A stretch of 64,000 nucleotides of DNA. Origin: SZUA-309 sp050185825 (lineage in GTDB: Bacteria; Pseudomonadota; Gammaproteobacteria; Pseudomonadales; Azotimanducaceae). The stretch lies in NCBI GenBank assembly GCA_050185825.1, contig JBFWZA010000002.1, positions 186,001 to 250,000 on the forward strand, in the 5' to 3' direction. The notes beneath the pieces are model-generated. The model made no database searches. It saw only the letters and a program-made list of their open reading frames with translations, and was not told where the DNA came from. Below are positions 15,842 through 26,000 of the stretch, piece after piece. Made by a program: the position numbers and the translations under genes. How positions within the stretch are numbered: the stretch's first letter is position 1; the number at the start of each line of letters is the position of its first letter.

Positions 15842-17133
15842 ACGACATCACGCTGCACCTGCGCGGAACCTTCCTCGCCGACTATCCGGATCGAGCCGCA
15901 CGCGCGCTGGAAGACCTGCCGGAAGACGAGCTCCTGCGCGAGCTCGACGGGATCAGCGCCGCGAGTCTCGTCCGGGTGATGGAAAAGCTGAACACCGGCC
16001 GCGCGCTGGCCGTGTTCGGCCTGCTGGACGAAGACCGGCGCTCGGCGCTCCTCGAGCTCGGGTCGCGGCGCCTGGCGCTGGTCTGGCTGTCGGCGCTGAA
16101 CGAGGTGGAGCGGGGCGAGACCCTCGGCAGGCTCTCCGATGCCGCCCGGGAAGACCTGACCCGGCTGGTGGACTTCGACGAGAACAGCGCCGGCCGGCTG
16201 ATGGACCGGCCGGTGGATGCGATCCGCGCGGACATGACGGTCGCGGAAGCGTTGGCCGTGGTACGCCGTTCGCCGTTCGAGCGGCTGCGCTCGGTGTTCG
16301 TGGTGGACGACGGCAACCGGCTCGTCGGCAAGGTGCCCATGCAGGCCCTGGCGCTGGCGCGATCCGAGCAGAGGCTCTCGGAGCTGACCGTGCTCCCGGA
16401 AGGCATTGTGACCGTGGACGCCGACCGGGAGGAGATCGTCGAGCAGCTCGACACCTACCGGGTGGACTCGGTGCCGGTGGTGGATCTCGAGGGCCGTCTG
16501 GTGGGCGTCGTGCGTTATCAGCAGCTCTTCGAGAGCATCGAGGACGTGGCCACCGCCGATCTGCAGAAGATGGTGGGCGGCAGCGCCGACGAGCGGGCGC
16601 TCTCGGCCGCCGGGTTTGCGGTGGCCAAGCGCCTGCCCTGGCTGCACATCAACCTGGCCACGGCCTTTCTCGCGGCTGCGGTGGTGGGCATCTTCGAAGA
16701 CATCATCGCCCAGTTCACGGCGCTCGCCGTGCTGCTGCCGGTGGTGGCGGGACAGTCCGGCAACGCCGGCTCGCAGGCGCTGGCGGTAACCATCCGCGGC
16801 CTGGCGCTGAAAGAGATCGGCATCCGCGACTGGAAGGTGGTGCTGAACAAGGAAGTGCGGGTGGGTGTGATAAACGGCCTGGCGCTGGCGCTCACCTGCG
16901 GGCTCGGCGTTTTCGTCTGGAGCCAGTCGTTCGGACTGGCGCTGGTGATCGGCGTGGCCATGGTGCTCTCCATGGTGGCGGCGGGCATCTCCGGCGCCCT
17001 GGTGCCGCTGATCCTGACCCGGATCGGCCAGGATCCTGCTACGGCCTCGTCCATCATCCTCACCACGGTCACGGACGTGGCCGGCTTCTTCTCCTTTCTC
17101 GGCACGGCGACGCTGCTGCACGCCATGCTCTGA
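15838..17133 (+). CDS. mgtE: MgtE-family magnesium transporter
   Basis: 431 residues, full length: MgtE_N superhelix (1-110), CBS pair (about 115-245) and a five-helix membrane domain. Diagnostic motifs are LPWLHINLATAF, VVAGQSGNAGSQALAV (selectivity region of the channel) and GQDPATASSIILTTVTDVAGFFSFLGTATLL, whose aspartates bind Mg2+ in MgtE. Third gene of an overlapping unit with the MscS-like and soluble CBS genes. Convergent with the MFS gene, with only 11 bp between stops. Cytoplasmic-membrane Mg2+ (possibly Co2+) channel. Confidence 0.92.
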   Translation: MNDITLHLRGTFLADYPDRAARALEDLPEDELLRELDGISAASLVRVMEKLNTGRALAVFGLLDEDRRSALLELGSRRLALVWLSALNEVERGETLGRLSDAAREDLTRLVDFDENSAGRLMDRPVDAIRADMTVAEALAVVRRSPFERLRSVFVVDDGNRLVGKVPMQALALARSEQRLSELTVLPEGIVTVDADREEIVEQLDTYRVDSVPVVDLEGRLVGVVRYQQLFESIEDVATADLQKMVGGSADERALSAAGFAVAKRLPWLHINLATAFLAAAVVGIFEDIIAQFTALAVLLPVVAGQSGNAGSQALAVTIRGLALKEIGIRDWKVVLNKEVRVGVINGLALALTCGLGVFVWSQSFGLALVIGVAMVLSMVAAGISGALVPLILTRIGQDPATASSIILTTVTDVAGFFSFLGTATLLHAML

Positions 17134-17144
17134 GCCGGGGAGAC

Positions 17145-18764
17145 TCAGCTTTCCGGGGTGTCCTGCGGCCGCGGCCGGTCTTCTTCCGGCGCTTGCGGCT
17201 CGGCACCCTCAGGACCATCGTCCGGCGGTACCTTCTCCTCGCTGATCAGGGCATCCATGGGGAAGTCGGTGTTGCTGCGCAGCCCGGCGATGGTGGACAG
17301 GTTCCTGAGCGAACGCCAGGCGTCGCGCTTGAGCTTGTTGAACACCACGTTTTCCTGCACCTCGCCATCCTCCCGGACCAGGGAGAGCCGGTGCAGGGCG
17401 TAGAGGCCGATGAACGTGGCGAACACGAAGAAGAAGTCCCAGTAGCTGAAGTTCATGGCGTTGAACTCGGTGGCCACGTCACCGCTCTGCCAGCGCAGCA
17501 CCAGGGTGAGCTGCATGGAGGCGAAGAAGTCGGCGGTGGCGCCGCCCACCATGGTGGCGGCGGATGCGGCGGCCGCGCAGACCATGGAGCTGGTGGCGAG
17601 GTAGGCGGTGGCGTTGCCTTTCGGCGCAAGCTTCAGGGTGATGTTGCCGGAGGCGAGCCCCACCCCGGCGTTGGCGAGACCGGTGGCCAGGTGAATCAGG
17701 ATCAGCAGCGGGTAGGTGAGGGTGTAGACGTCCGGCATGGTGGTGAACGTCCAGGCGAAGATGGAAGCGATGAACAGCGGCGCACAGAACCGCAGCACCG
17801 CCTTGTTGCTGAACCGGTCGGCGATGTTGCCGAAGTGGGTCACCGTGAAGTAGGCGGCGATCTGGCTCAGGGTCGCCAGGCCGATCACCACGAACAGGTT
17901 CAGCTCCATGCTCTTCAGCATGTGCACGGTGAAAAAGGGTGCGGCCAGGTTGATGGCGAAGTTCCAGCTCGCCAGGAAACCGAGCAGGCGGCGGAAGTTC
18001 TGCTGCCGGAAGGGCTCGATGAGCCGCTTGGTGAGCGGCTCGTGCACGGCGTGGGGCGGCACCACCACGTCGTGGATATGCCGGGACGCCATCACCGCGT
18101 ACATGCCGCCGCCGAAGGCCAGGGCATAGACGATGCCGAACGCGTAGGTCTCCGGCAGCGGCACGAAGGCCTGCCAGAGGTCGATGAAGCCGGCGGCGAT
18201 CAGGCTCACCACGATGCCGATGCCGATCATGCTCTTCTGCCGCTCGCCGAAGACCTTGCCCATGAGATCGTCCGGCACCAGGTCGCGCATCCAGGCATTC
18301 CAGGAGCAGGCGAGATACGCGCCGGCCACGTAGCGCAGAAAGAAGGCCACCACCACGATGGCGAGCGCGAGACCTGGGTCCGGGATCAGCACGGTGACGG
18401 CGATCACCAGGAACATGGGCCGGGCGATCATGCCGGAGACGGTGTAGACCCGCCGGCGCGAGCCGGTGCGGTCCACGGTGCGGATGGCCGGGATCTGGGC
18501 GAGCTGGGAGAGGTGCGGCAGCGCGGCGAGCAGGCCGATGAGAAAGTTGCTGGCGCCGAGCTTGATGGCGTAGGCGGTGAGGAACGCGCCGACGGCCAGC
18601 GTCTCCATCACCTGGATGCCGATGCCGTTTCTGATGATCCAGGGGAGGCTCTCCTCCAGGGCCTGCTCCGGCGTGGATGGGGTGTCGCTGGGGGTCATGC
18701 GGGTGCTGCGGTTCTCGACGACTGTGTGATGGCGGCCTGGCTCGTCTGATAGGGTATCGTGCAT
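17145..18764 (-). CDS. MFS transporter, unknown substrate
   Basis: 539 residues with about 12 membrane segments, starting GIGIQVMETLAVGAFLTAYAIKLGASNFLIGLLAALPHLSQLAQIPAIRTVDRTGSRR, a characteristic MFS first pair with the basic loop. The central QQNFRRLLGFLASWNFAINLAAPFF marks the start of the second half. A long cytoplasmic C-tail (about 80 residues, ending in an acidic proline-rich stretch EGAEPQAPEEDRPRPQ) is unusual. ATG 18764 is taken; ATG 18698 would remove a 22-residue polar N-terminus and neither has a Shine-Dalgarno. Confidence 0.8.
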   Translation of the reverse strand: MHDTLSDEPGRHHTVVENRSTRMTPSDTPSTPEQALEESLPWIIRNGIGIQVMETLAVGAFLTAYAIKLGASNFLIGLLAALPHLSQLAQIPAIRTVDRTGSRRRVYTVSGMIARPMFLVIAVTVLIPDPGLALAIVVVAFFLRYVAGAYLACSWNAWMRDLVPDDLMGKVFGERQKSMIGIGIVVSLIAAGFIDLWQAFVPLPETYAFGIVYALAFGGGMYAVMASRHIHDVVVPPHAVHEPLTKRLIEPFRQQNFRRLLGFLASWNFAINLAAPFFTVHMLKSMELNLFVVIGLATLSQIAAYFTVTHFGNIADRFSNKAVLRFCAPLFIASIFAWTFTTMPDVYTLTYPLLILIHLATGLANAGVGLASGNITLKLAPKGNATAYLATSSMVCAAAASAATMVGGATADFFASMQLTLVLRWQSGDVATEFNAMNFSYWDFFFVFATFIGLYALHRLSLVREDGEVQENVVFNKLKRDAWRSLRNLSTIAGLRSNTDFPMDALISEEKVPPDDGPEGAEPQAPEEDRPRPQDTPES

Positions 18765-18844
18765 TGGGGAATCCGTGCGAACGGGATGCGATCAGGATGG
18801 GTTCGAAAGGTGTGTCTGAGTCGTAGCCGTAGGGTGCTGCCGCC

Positions 18845-20506
18845 GTGATCTCCATCGTCGGCACCTTCGTCGGCGGGCTGGGTCTGTTCCTGCTGGCCGT
18901 GTCCATGATCACGGACGGTCTGAAGCTGGCTGCGGGCGACGCGCTCAAAGACGTGCTCGCGCGCTCCACCAGCACCCGCTTCCGGGGGCTCGTGTCCGGC
19001 ATCGTGGTCACCGGCATCGTGCAGTCGTCCTCCGCGGTCACGGTGGCGACCATCGGCTTCGTCAACGCCGGCCTGCTCACCCTGGTGCAGTCGCTCGGCG
19101 TGATCTACGGCGCCAACGTCGGCACCACGGTCACCGGCTGGATCGTGGCGGCGGTGGGATTCGACTTCCGCATCGAGGCGGTGGCGCTGCCCATGATCGG
19201 GCTCGGGATGTTTGCCCGTATTCTCCGGCCGTCCACGCGGGTGGCTGCCATCGGCGAGGCGCTGGCCGGATTCGGCCTGTTCTTCATCGGTGTCGAGGTG
19301 CTCAAGCAGGCCTTCGAGAGCTTCTCCGCGACGGTGGACGTGGCGGGATTCGCGCCCCAGGGCGGACTCGGGATCGTGCTCTATCTGCTGCTCGGCTTCT
19401 TCATGACGGTGGTAAGCCAGTCCTCCAGCGCCGCCATTGCCATCACGCTGACGGCAGCCACCGGTGGGGTGCTGGGCATCAACGCCGCGGCGGCCATGGT
19501 GGTTGGTGCCAATATCGGCACCACGTCAACGGCAGCCTTCGCGGTGGTGGGCGCCACCCCGAATGCCCGGCGGGTGGCGGCCGCGCATGTGGCCTTCAAC
19601 CTGCTCACCGGGGCGGTGGCCGTCATCCTGCTGCCGCTGATGCTCTGGCTGGTCCGGGAAACGGGCGAGGTGCTCGGGCTCGCGGACGTGCCGGCGGTGA
19701 CCCTGGCACTCTTTCACACGGTGTTCAACGTGCTCGGCGTGGCGCTCATGTGGCCGCTGACCCCGAGGCTCGCCCGTTATCTCTCCGGCAGGTTCTCCTC
19801 CGAGAGCGAACGGCTCGGCCGGCCGGAGTTTCTGGACCACAACGCGCTCGCCAACCCGACCCTCGCCGTGCGGGCACTGCGTCTGGAGCTCGCCCGGGTG
19901 CTCAGGCTCAGCCGTGAGGTGGTGGCGGCCTCGCTGAGCCGGGAGATTACCGCCGTCGGCCCCCCGGCGGCCCGCCTGGCGGCCATAGAGCTCCTGATCG
20001 ACGCCATCGAAGGCTTCGTGGAGCGGCTCGAGCTGGAGCGGCTGCCCGCGAACTATGGCGGCAGCCTGTCCATCCTGCTCAGGGTCACCGGCTATCTGGA
20101 GGACACCGTCGGGCTGGTGCGGGACGTGGACCGCCATCGGGCGGACATCCAGAGCATCGTGGCCCTGCGCCCGGCGGGCGAGGAGATCAGCGCCTTCGAG
20201 GTGGCCATCATCACGCAGCTCGAGCAGTGCGATCCGGACCGGCCGGATTTCGACGTGGCCTCAGTGGATGCGGGATACGATGCGCTGCGCAGTCGCTGGC
20301 ATCAGCTCAAGGACGACCTGCTGGCGAAGGCGGCGGGCCGGCAGCTCCCGATCGCGCGTCTCAACTCGGCCACCGAGGGGCTTCGCGACTATCTGAAGAT
20401 GGCCGAGCAGATCTCCAAGGCGTCCGTGCGTCTGCACACCCTGCTGTCTGCTGACAAGTCAGCGGACACATCCGGACCCCGCGCCGAGGCCACCGAGGCC
20501 GCGTGA
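18845..20506 (+). CDS. Na/Pi cotransporter family protein with PhoU-like C-terminus
   Basis: 553 residues from GTG 18845. The membrane domain carries the twin QSSSA repeats of the SLC34/NptA family (GIVQSSSAVTVATIGFVNAG and VVSQSSSAAIAITLTAATGG), each followed by a GANIGTT-like motif (YGANVGTTVT, VGANIGTTST). Residues from about 350 are a helical PhoU-like domain. It likely imports phosphate with sodium across the inner membrane. Stands alone between the divergent MFS gene and slyD. Confidence 0.9.
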   Translation: MISIVGTFVGGLGLFLLAVSMITDGLKLAAGDALKDVLARSTSTRFRGLVSGIVVTGIVQSSSAVTVATIGFVNAGLLTLVQSLGVIYGANVGTTVTGWIVAAVGFDFRIEAVALPMIGLGMFARILRPSTRVAAIGEALAGFGLFFIGVEVLKQAFESFSATVDVAGFAPQGGLGIVLYLLLGFFMTVVSQSSSAAIAITLTAATGGVLGINAAAAMVVGANIGTTSTAAFAVVGATPNARRVAAAHVAFNLLTGAVAVILLPLMLWLVRETGEVLGLADVPAVTLALFHTVFNVLGVALMWPLTPRLARYLSGRFSSESERLGRPEFLDHNALANPTLAVRALRLELARVLRLSREVVAASLSREITAVGPPAARLAAIELLIDAIEGFVERLELERLPANYGGSLSILLRVTGYLEDTVGLVRDVDRHRADIQSIVALRPAGEEISAFEVAIITQLEQCDPDRPDFDVASVDAGYDALRSRWHQLKDDLLAKAAGRQLPIARLNSATEGLRDYLKMAEQISKASVRLHTLLSADKSADTSGPRAEATEAA

Positions 20507-20591
20507 CTGGGAATCGGAGCCGCGTCCGCGTATCCTCGTCCGCATACCCCGTCTCATCTCATTCATCCACGGCCATGCCAGGGAATTGCCC

Positions 20592-21056
20592 ATGAAAATT
20601 GCCGCAGAACGCGTCGTTTCATTTCATTACACGCTGACCGACGACGAGGGTCAGCAGCTCGACTCCTCCTCGGGGAAGGAGCCGCTCTCTTATCTGCACG
20701 GTGCCAGCGGGCTGATCCCCGGGCTCGAGCGCGAGCTGGAAGGCCGGGAAGCAGGCGACCAGTTCCAGGCCACCATCGAGCCGCGGGATGGCTACGGCGA
20801 GCTCAATCCGGCACTGATTCAGGAAGTGCCGCTGGACATGCTGGCAGGTATCGACAACCTGCGCGTGGGCATGCAGCTCCAGTCACAGAGTCCGGACGGA
20901 CGCGTTCAGCAGCTCACGGTGGACGCCATCGGCGATACCTCGGCGACGCTGAACGCCAACCACATGCTGGCCGGCAAGGTGCTGCACTTTGAAGTGGAGG
21001 TCACGGAAGTGCGCCCTGCCACGGCCGAAGAGCTCGACCACGGTCATGCGCACTGA
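20592..21056 (+). CDS. slyD: FKBP-type peptidyl-prolyl isomerase, SlyD-like
   Basis: 154 residues from ATG 20592 (AGGGA 8 bases upstream). FKBP fold with the insert-in-flap arrangement: VSFHYTLTDDEGQQLDSS, GKEPLSYLHGASGLIPGLERELEGREAGDQF (active-site region) and the insert segment ending LNANHMLAGKVLHFEVEVTEVRPAT, which is diagnostic of SlyD/FkpB-type chaperone-isomerases. The metal-binding histidine tail of E. coli SlyD is reduced to DHGHAH. Cytoplasmic folding helper. Confidence 0.9.
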   Translation: MKIAAERVVSFHYTLTDDEGQQLDSSSGKEPLSYLHGASGLIPGLERELEGREAGDQFQATIEPRDGYGELNPALIQEVPLDMLAGIDNLRVGMQLQSQSPDGRVQQLTVDAIGDTSATLNANHMLAGKVLHFEVEVTEVRPATAEELDHGHAH

Positions 21057-21065
21057 TGAGTGAGG

Positions 21066-21248
21066 TCAGCGCTTGCGGGAGCGGCTGATGACGATGTGCT
21101 TGCTGCGCCCCAGGCTGTCCTGACCGCTGACCCCCGTAGGGACCTGCTCGATCTTCTTGCCGGAGTCCAGAAACGCCTGAACGTCATCAGCGAGCGCCTT
21201 GCGGCGCTCGTGACTCGAAGGGTCGTTGGCTTTGAGCTTGTTGCTCAC
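21066..21248 (-). CDS. Small conserved-looking protein beside an RNA-binding protein
   Basis: 60 residues, charged, no membrane segment: a helical half (SHERRKALADDVQAFLDSGKKI) then a short turn motif IEQVPTGVSGQDSLGRSK and a basic tail RSRKR. The motif (AFLxxGxxIxxVPxGVSG) looks conserved but I cannot name the family. It follows the RRM gene by 8 bases in the same direction, so they are probably co-transcribed, and a role in RNA or ribosome handling is a guess by association. Confidence 0.6.
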   Translation of the reverse strand: MSNKLKANDPSSHERRKALADDVQAFLDSGKKIEQVPTGVSGQDSLGRSKHIVISRSRKR

Positions 21249-21256
21249 AACGCCAC

Positions 21257-21517
21257 TCAGTAACGGCTGCCGCCACGCGGACGGCTCTGCTCGTTGGCTT
21301 CGTTGACCCGCAGCGCACGGCCGCCCATGTCCTTGCCGTTGAGCTCGGCCATGGCCTTCTGGCCATCGCGCATTTCCACGAAGCCGAAGCCCCGGGAGCG
21401 ACCCGTCTCGCGGTCAGTGATCACGCGGGCGGAGTCCACCGGTCCGAATGGGCTGAAGAGTGCCTCGAGCTCGGCGTCGGTGGTGCTCCAGGGCAGGTTT
21501 CCTACATAAAGTTTCAT
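21257..21517 (-). CDS. Single-RRM RNA-binding protein
   Basis: 86 residues: one RNA recognition motif with RNP2 (LYVGNLPW, 3-10) and RNP1 (RGFGFVEM, about 42-49), followed by a short Gly/Arg tail (SRPRGGSRY). Such bacterial RRM proteins resemble cyanobacterial Rbp proteins and are often cold- or stress-induced; that is family knowledge, not seen here. It lacks a strong Shine-Dalgarno before ATG 21517. First gene of a two-gene unit with the 60-residue protein downstream. Confidence 0.92.
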   Translation of the reverse strand: MKLYVGNLPWSTTDAELEALFSPFGPVDSARVITDRETGRSRGFGFVEMRDGQKAMAELNGKDMGGRALRVNEANEQSRPRGGSRY

Positions 21518-21908
21518 AGTCTCAAGAGTATCCGTATGGTCCGTGTCGCTTAAGCGACGTTATGAGGGCAGACCCCGCCTGGAATCCGCACCTCGGGTTA
21601 TTAGAGTCTAGAAGCGAGAGCCGAGAACCGACGGAGACACTGACCGAACAACGACAACGGGAGAGTGGACCGGAAGATTATCGGGGCGGGCGTTTCTATG
21701 CCGGCAGTATAGCGGAAATCGGCGGCACTTTCGAAAGCCCCCGATGTCAAATTTCGTCGCGGCCCGGGGGCCCTGAAAAGTCGATTTTCCGGGGCGGTAC
21801 TGGTAGCTTGCACGGCAGAAGCTGGTGCAGGCGCACCAGACTGCCTGCAGCGGGAAGGGGACTCGGAGCTCAGGCCAATACCCATCCACCTGGCAGGAGC
21901 ACTTCCCG
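21518..21908. other. Divergent intergenic region between the RRM and RND genes
   Basis: No gene is supported. It contains a perfect 14-base palindrome, GTCGCTTAAGCGAC (21545-21558), 28 bases before the RRM start codon, a possible operator for a dimeric regulator. GC is slightly lower than in flanking genes near 21590-21760. The 3' end holds the Shine-Dalgarno AGGAG (21895-21899) of the RND adaptor gene. Confidence 0.5.
21545..21558. promoter_or_regulatory. Perfect 14-bp palindrome upstream of the RRM gene
   Basis: GTCGCTTAAGCGAC reads the same on both strands. Its position in the leader of the RRM gene fits an operator or the base of an RNA hairpin in the 5' UTR. No known regulator's consensus is recognised. 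Confidence 0.4.
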
Positions 21909-23051
21909 GTGCAAAGGCACGTCTTTCCGTCCCCGATTTCCCGGCTGGGCCCTATTCTGGCGGCCGTTTTTCTCAGCGCCACGGCGGTACCCCTGCTCGC
22001 GGCACCCGGCATGCCGCCGCCGGCCGTCATCGTCGAAAACGTCGGGATCTACCCCATTGCCGACCGGATCGAGGCCCTGGGCACCCTGCTCGCCAACGAA
22101 ACCGTGCGGATCACCGCCAACGTCTCCGACACCATCTCCCGGATCCACTTCGAGGACGGCCAGGCCGTGGAGGCCGGCGACGTGCTCGTGGAGCTCACGG
22201 ACGCGGAGGAAGCCGCCCTGCTCGCCGAGGCGGAAACCCTGGCCGAGGAGGCGAAACGCCAGTTCGAGCGCTTCGAGGGTCTGGTCACCCGGGGCAGCGC
22301 TTCGGAAGCCCAGCTCGACGAGCAGCGGCGGATCTGGCGCGCCGCGGAGGCCCGGCTGGACGCGGTCCGCTCCCGGCTTCGTGACCGGCTGGTCACCGCA
22401 CCCTTCAGCGGCCGGGTGGGCCTGCGCCGGGTGAGCCCGGGCGCCCTGCTCTCGCCGGGCGACACCATCACCACCCTGGTGGACGACTCGCAGATGAAGC
22501 TCGACTTCAGCGTCCCGGCCATCTATTTCACGAGCGTGCGCCCCGGCACGCGGATCGAGGCCGTCACTCCGGTGCTGCCCGACCAGACCTTCGTCGGCAC
22601 CGTGTCCTCCGTGGACAGCACCATCGACCCAGTGACCCGGGCCATCACCGTGCGGGCGGTAATCCCGAACGACGACCACGAGCTGGTGGCCGGCATGCTG
22701 ATGACCCTGGCCGTGCTCAGAAACGAGCGGGACGCCATCGTCATCGCCGAGGAGGCCGTGGTTCCCCAGGGCGAAAATACGTACGTGTTCGTGGTGAGCG
22801 AGATCAACGGTGAGCAGCGGGCAGAGCGGCGCGACGTGGAGCTCGGCACGCGCATGCCGGGCCGGGTGGAGGTGCTCTCCGGACTGGCGGTAGGGGAGAG
22901 AATCATTACCCACGGCACCCTCAAGGTGCGCCCCGGGATGACCGTGCGCGTCAAGGCCGTGGACGATGGCAGCGAGTCCATCGAGACGCTGATCCGCTCC
23001 GACGACACCGCGAGCCGCAGCGGCACGGCCGACCGGGTGCCAACCGCATGA
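21909..23051 (+). CDS. RND efflux periplasmic adaptor (membrane fusion protein)
   Basis: About 380 residues. GTG 21909 is chosen because AGGAG lies 9 bases upstream and the product begins with a proper signal segment (SRLGPILAAVFLSATAVPLLAAPG). Features: lipoyl-like half motifs (VEALGT... ISRIHFEDGQAVEAGDVLVELTD), a helical hairpin (AEAETLAEEAKRQFERFEGLVTRGSASEAQLDEQ), the second lipoyl half (RLVTAPFSGRVGLRRVSPGALLSPGD) and a beta-barrel domain. Overlaps the pump gene by ATGA. No TolC-type outer-membrane gene is adjacent. Confidence 0.9.
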   Translation: MQRHVFPSPISRLGPILAAVFLSATAVPLLAAPGMPPPAVIVENVGIYPIADRIEALGTLLANETVRITANVSDTISRIHFEDGQAVEAGDVLVELTDAEEAALLAEAETLAEEAKRQFERFEGLVTRGSASEAQLDEQRRIWRAAEARLDAVRSRLRDRLVTAPFSGRVGLRRVSPGALLSPGDTITTLVDDSQMKLDFSVPAIYFTSVRPGTRIEAVTPVLPDQTFVGTVSSVDSTIDPVTRAITVRAVIPNDDHELVAGMLMTLAVLRNERDAIVIAEEAVVPQGENTYVFVVSEINGEQRAERRDVELGTRMPGRVEVLSGLAVGERIITHGTLKVRPGMTVRVKAVDDGSESIETLIRSDDTASRSGTADRVPTA

Positions 23052-26000
23052 TCCTCACAGACACCTCGGTCCGGCGACCGGTCTTCGCCGCCGTCATCTC
23101 CCTGCTGCTGATCGCATTCGGGCTGATCGCGTTCGACCGGCTGCCGCTCAGAGAATATCCGGACATCGACCCGCCGGTGGTGAGCATCGAGACCATCTAC
23201 CGGGGCGCGGCCGCCTCCGTGGTGGAGACCCGCATCACCCAGGTGCTCGAGGAGCGCATCGCCGGCGTGGAGGGTATCGAGTTCATCGAGTCCTCGAGCC
23301 GCGACGGCTCGAGCGAAATCACCATCGAGTTCAAGGTGGGCCGCGACGTGGACGCCGCCGCCAACGACATCCGCGACCGGGTGAGCGGCGCCCTGCAGGC
23401 GCTGCCCGTGGAGGCGGACCCGCCGGAAGTGCGCAAGGTGGACGCCAACGGCTCGGTGATCATGTGGATCAACCTGGTGAGCGACCGGATGACGGTGCCG
23501 GAGCTCACCGACTATGCCGAACGCTATCTGGTCGACCGCTTCTCCGTGCTGGACGGGGTGGCGAGGGTGTTCGTCGGCGGCGCCCAGCGTTACGCCATGC
23601 GCATCTGGCTCGACCGGCGGGCGCTGGCGGCTCGCGGCCTGACGGTGAACGACGTGGAGGATGCGCTGCGCGCCAGCAACGTGGAGCTGCCTGCCGGCGA
23701 GGTGGAGTCCGTGGAGCGGCAGTTCACCGTGCGCGTGCAGCGCAACTTCGAAACCCCGGACGACTTCAGCCAGCTCGTGATCGCCACCGGTGCGGACGGC
23801 TACCTGGTGCGGCTCGGCGACGTGGCGCGGGTGGAGCGGGGCACGGAGGAGGACCGCAACTTCTTCCGCGGCAACGGTATTCCTCAGGTGGGTCTCGGCG
23901 TGGTGCGCCAGTCCACGGCGAACCTGCTGGACGTGGCCCGGGCCGCCAAGCGGGAGATGGAGGTGCTCGGCCCCTCGCTGCCGGAAGGCATGGCCTTCAA
24001 GCAGAGCTACGACTCCTCCGTGTTCGTGGAGGGGGCCGTGAACGAGGTGTACAAGACCCTGTTTATTGCCGTGGGGCTCGTGGTGCTCGCCATCTTCCTG
24101 TTCCTCGGCAGCTTCCGCGCCATGCTGGTGCCGGCGGTGACGGTGCCGGTGTGCATCGTCGCCACCTTCATCGCGCTCTATGCGCTCGACTTCTCGGTGA
24201 ACCTGCTCACCCTGCTGGCGCTGGTGCTCGCCATCGGCCTGGTTGTGGACGACGCCATCGTCATGCTCGAGAACATCCACCGGCGCATCGACCACTACGG
24301 CGAGTCGCCGCTGGTGGCGTCGTTCCGCGGCGCCCGCCAGGTGGGTTTCGCCATCGTCGCCACCACCGCCGTGCTGGTGGCCGTGTTCGTGCCCATTGCC
24401 TTCCTGCAGGGCGATGTGGGAAGGCTCTTCTCCGAGTTTGCGCTCACCATGGCGGCTGCCGTGGTGTTCTCCGCCATCGTCGCGCTCACCCTGGCGCCGG
24501 CCCTGTCGTCGAAGGTGCTGCGCGAGAGCGAGGGCGAGAACCGGCTGACGAAGATGATCGATCACAACTTCATGGTGGTGAACCGCATCTACCGGCGGAT
24601 GCTCGAGTTCGTGCTGCGCCACCGCTGGTTCGCGGTGGTGGGGTTCCTGGCCGTGATTGCGGCGAGCCTCGCGCTGCTCCGTGTCATCCCCCAGGAGTAC
24701 ACCCCGGACGAGGACCGCGGCAGCTTCTTCACCTACGTGCGCGGTCCCGAGGGTGCCACCTTCGAGTACATGACCCCCTACATGAACGAGATCGAGCGGC
24801 GGCTCACCCCCTACATCGAGTCCGGCGAGATCCAGCGGCTGCTGATCCGCACCCCGGGCGGCTTCGGCGGCGTGCCGCAGTTCAACTCTGGCGTCGCCGT
24901 GGTGGTGCTGGCGCCGTTTGGCGAGCGCCGCTCCGGGCACGTGATCCTGGACGAGGTCCGCCAGGTGCTCTCTGACCTGCCCGGCGTGTTCGCCTTTCCG
25001 GTGATGCGCCAGGGCTTTGGCTCCAATGCCAACAAGCCCGTGCAGTTCGTGATCGGCGGCGGCTCCTACGAGGAGCTCGCCCGTTGGCGCGACCTGCTGC
25101 TCGAGCGCATCGATCAGGACAATCCCGGCCTGGTCGGTCTCGACTGGGACTACAAGGAGACCCAGCCCCAGCTCAAGGTGCACATCGACTACAATCGGGC
25201 AGCGGACGTCGGCGTGTCCATCGCCGACATCGGCCGCACGCTGGAGACCCTGCTCGGCAGCCGCCGGGTGACCACCTACCTGGACAACGGCGAGGAGTAC
25301 GACGTGATCGTCGAGGGCGAGCGGGACGCCCAGCGCACGCCGTCCTCCATGGAGAACATCTACGTGCGCTCGGCCACCACGGGCTCGCTCATTCCGCTCG
25401 CCAACCTGGTGCGCCTCGAGGAGTTCGCGGATTCCAACAGCCTGAACCGCTACAACCGGGTGCGGGCCATCACCTTCGAGGCGAACCTGGCGCCGGGGCT
25501 GGTGCTGGACGAGGCCATCACCTACCTGGAAAACCTGGTGCGGGAGACGCTGCCGGACGGCGCGGTGATCGACTACAAGGGTCAGTCGCGCGACCTCCGG
25601 GAATCCACCGCGTCGGTGATGTTCGTGATGCTGCTCGGCATCGCCGTGGTGTTCCTCGCGCTCTCGGCGCAGTTCGAGAGCTTCCGGCACCCACTGACCA
25701 TCATGCTGACGGTGCCGCTGGCCATCTTCGGCGGGCTGCTCGGCCTCTGGGCCACGGGCAACACCATCAACATCTACAGCCAGATCGGCCTGGTGATGCT
25801 GGTGGGCCTCGCCGCCAAGAACGGCATCCTCATCGTCGAGTTCGCCAATCAGCTCCGCGACGAGGGCTTCGAGTTCCGGGAAGCGCTCGTACGCGCCTGC
25901 GAAGTGCGCCTGCGGCCCATCGTGATGACCACCATGACCACGGCGGCGGGCACCCTGCCGCTGATCTTCGGTTCCGGTGCCGGCGCCGAGACCCGGCAGG

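Noticed and set aside
15810..18749. A 979-codon plus-strand open frame
   Set aside because: It overlaps MgtE out of frame and is antisense to the MFS gene; composition is shadow-like.
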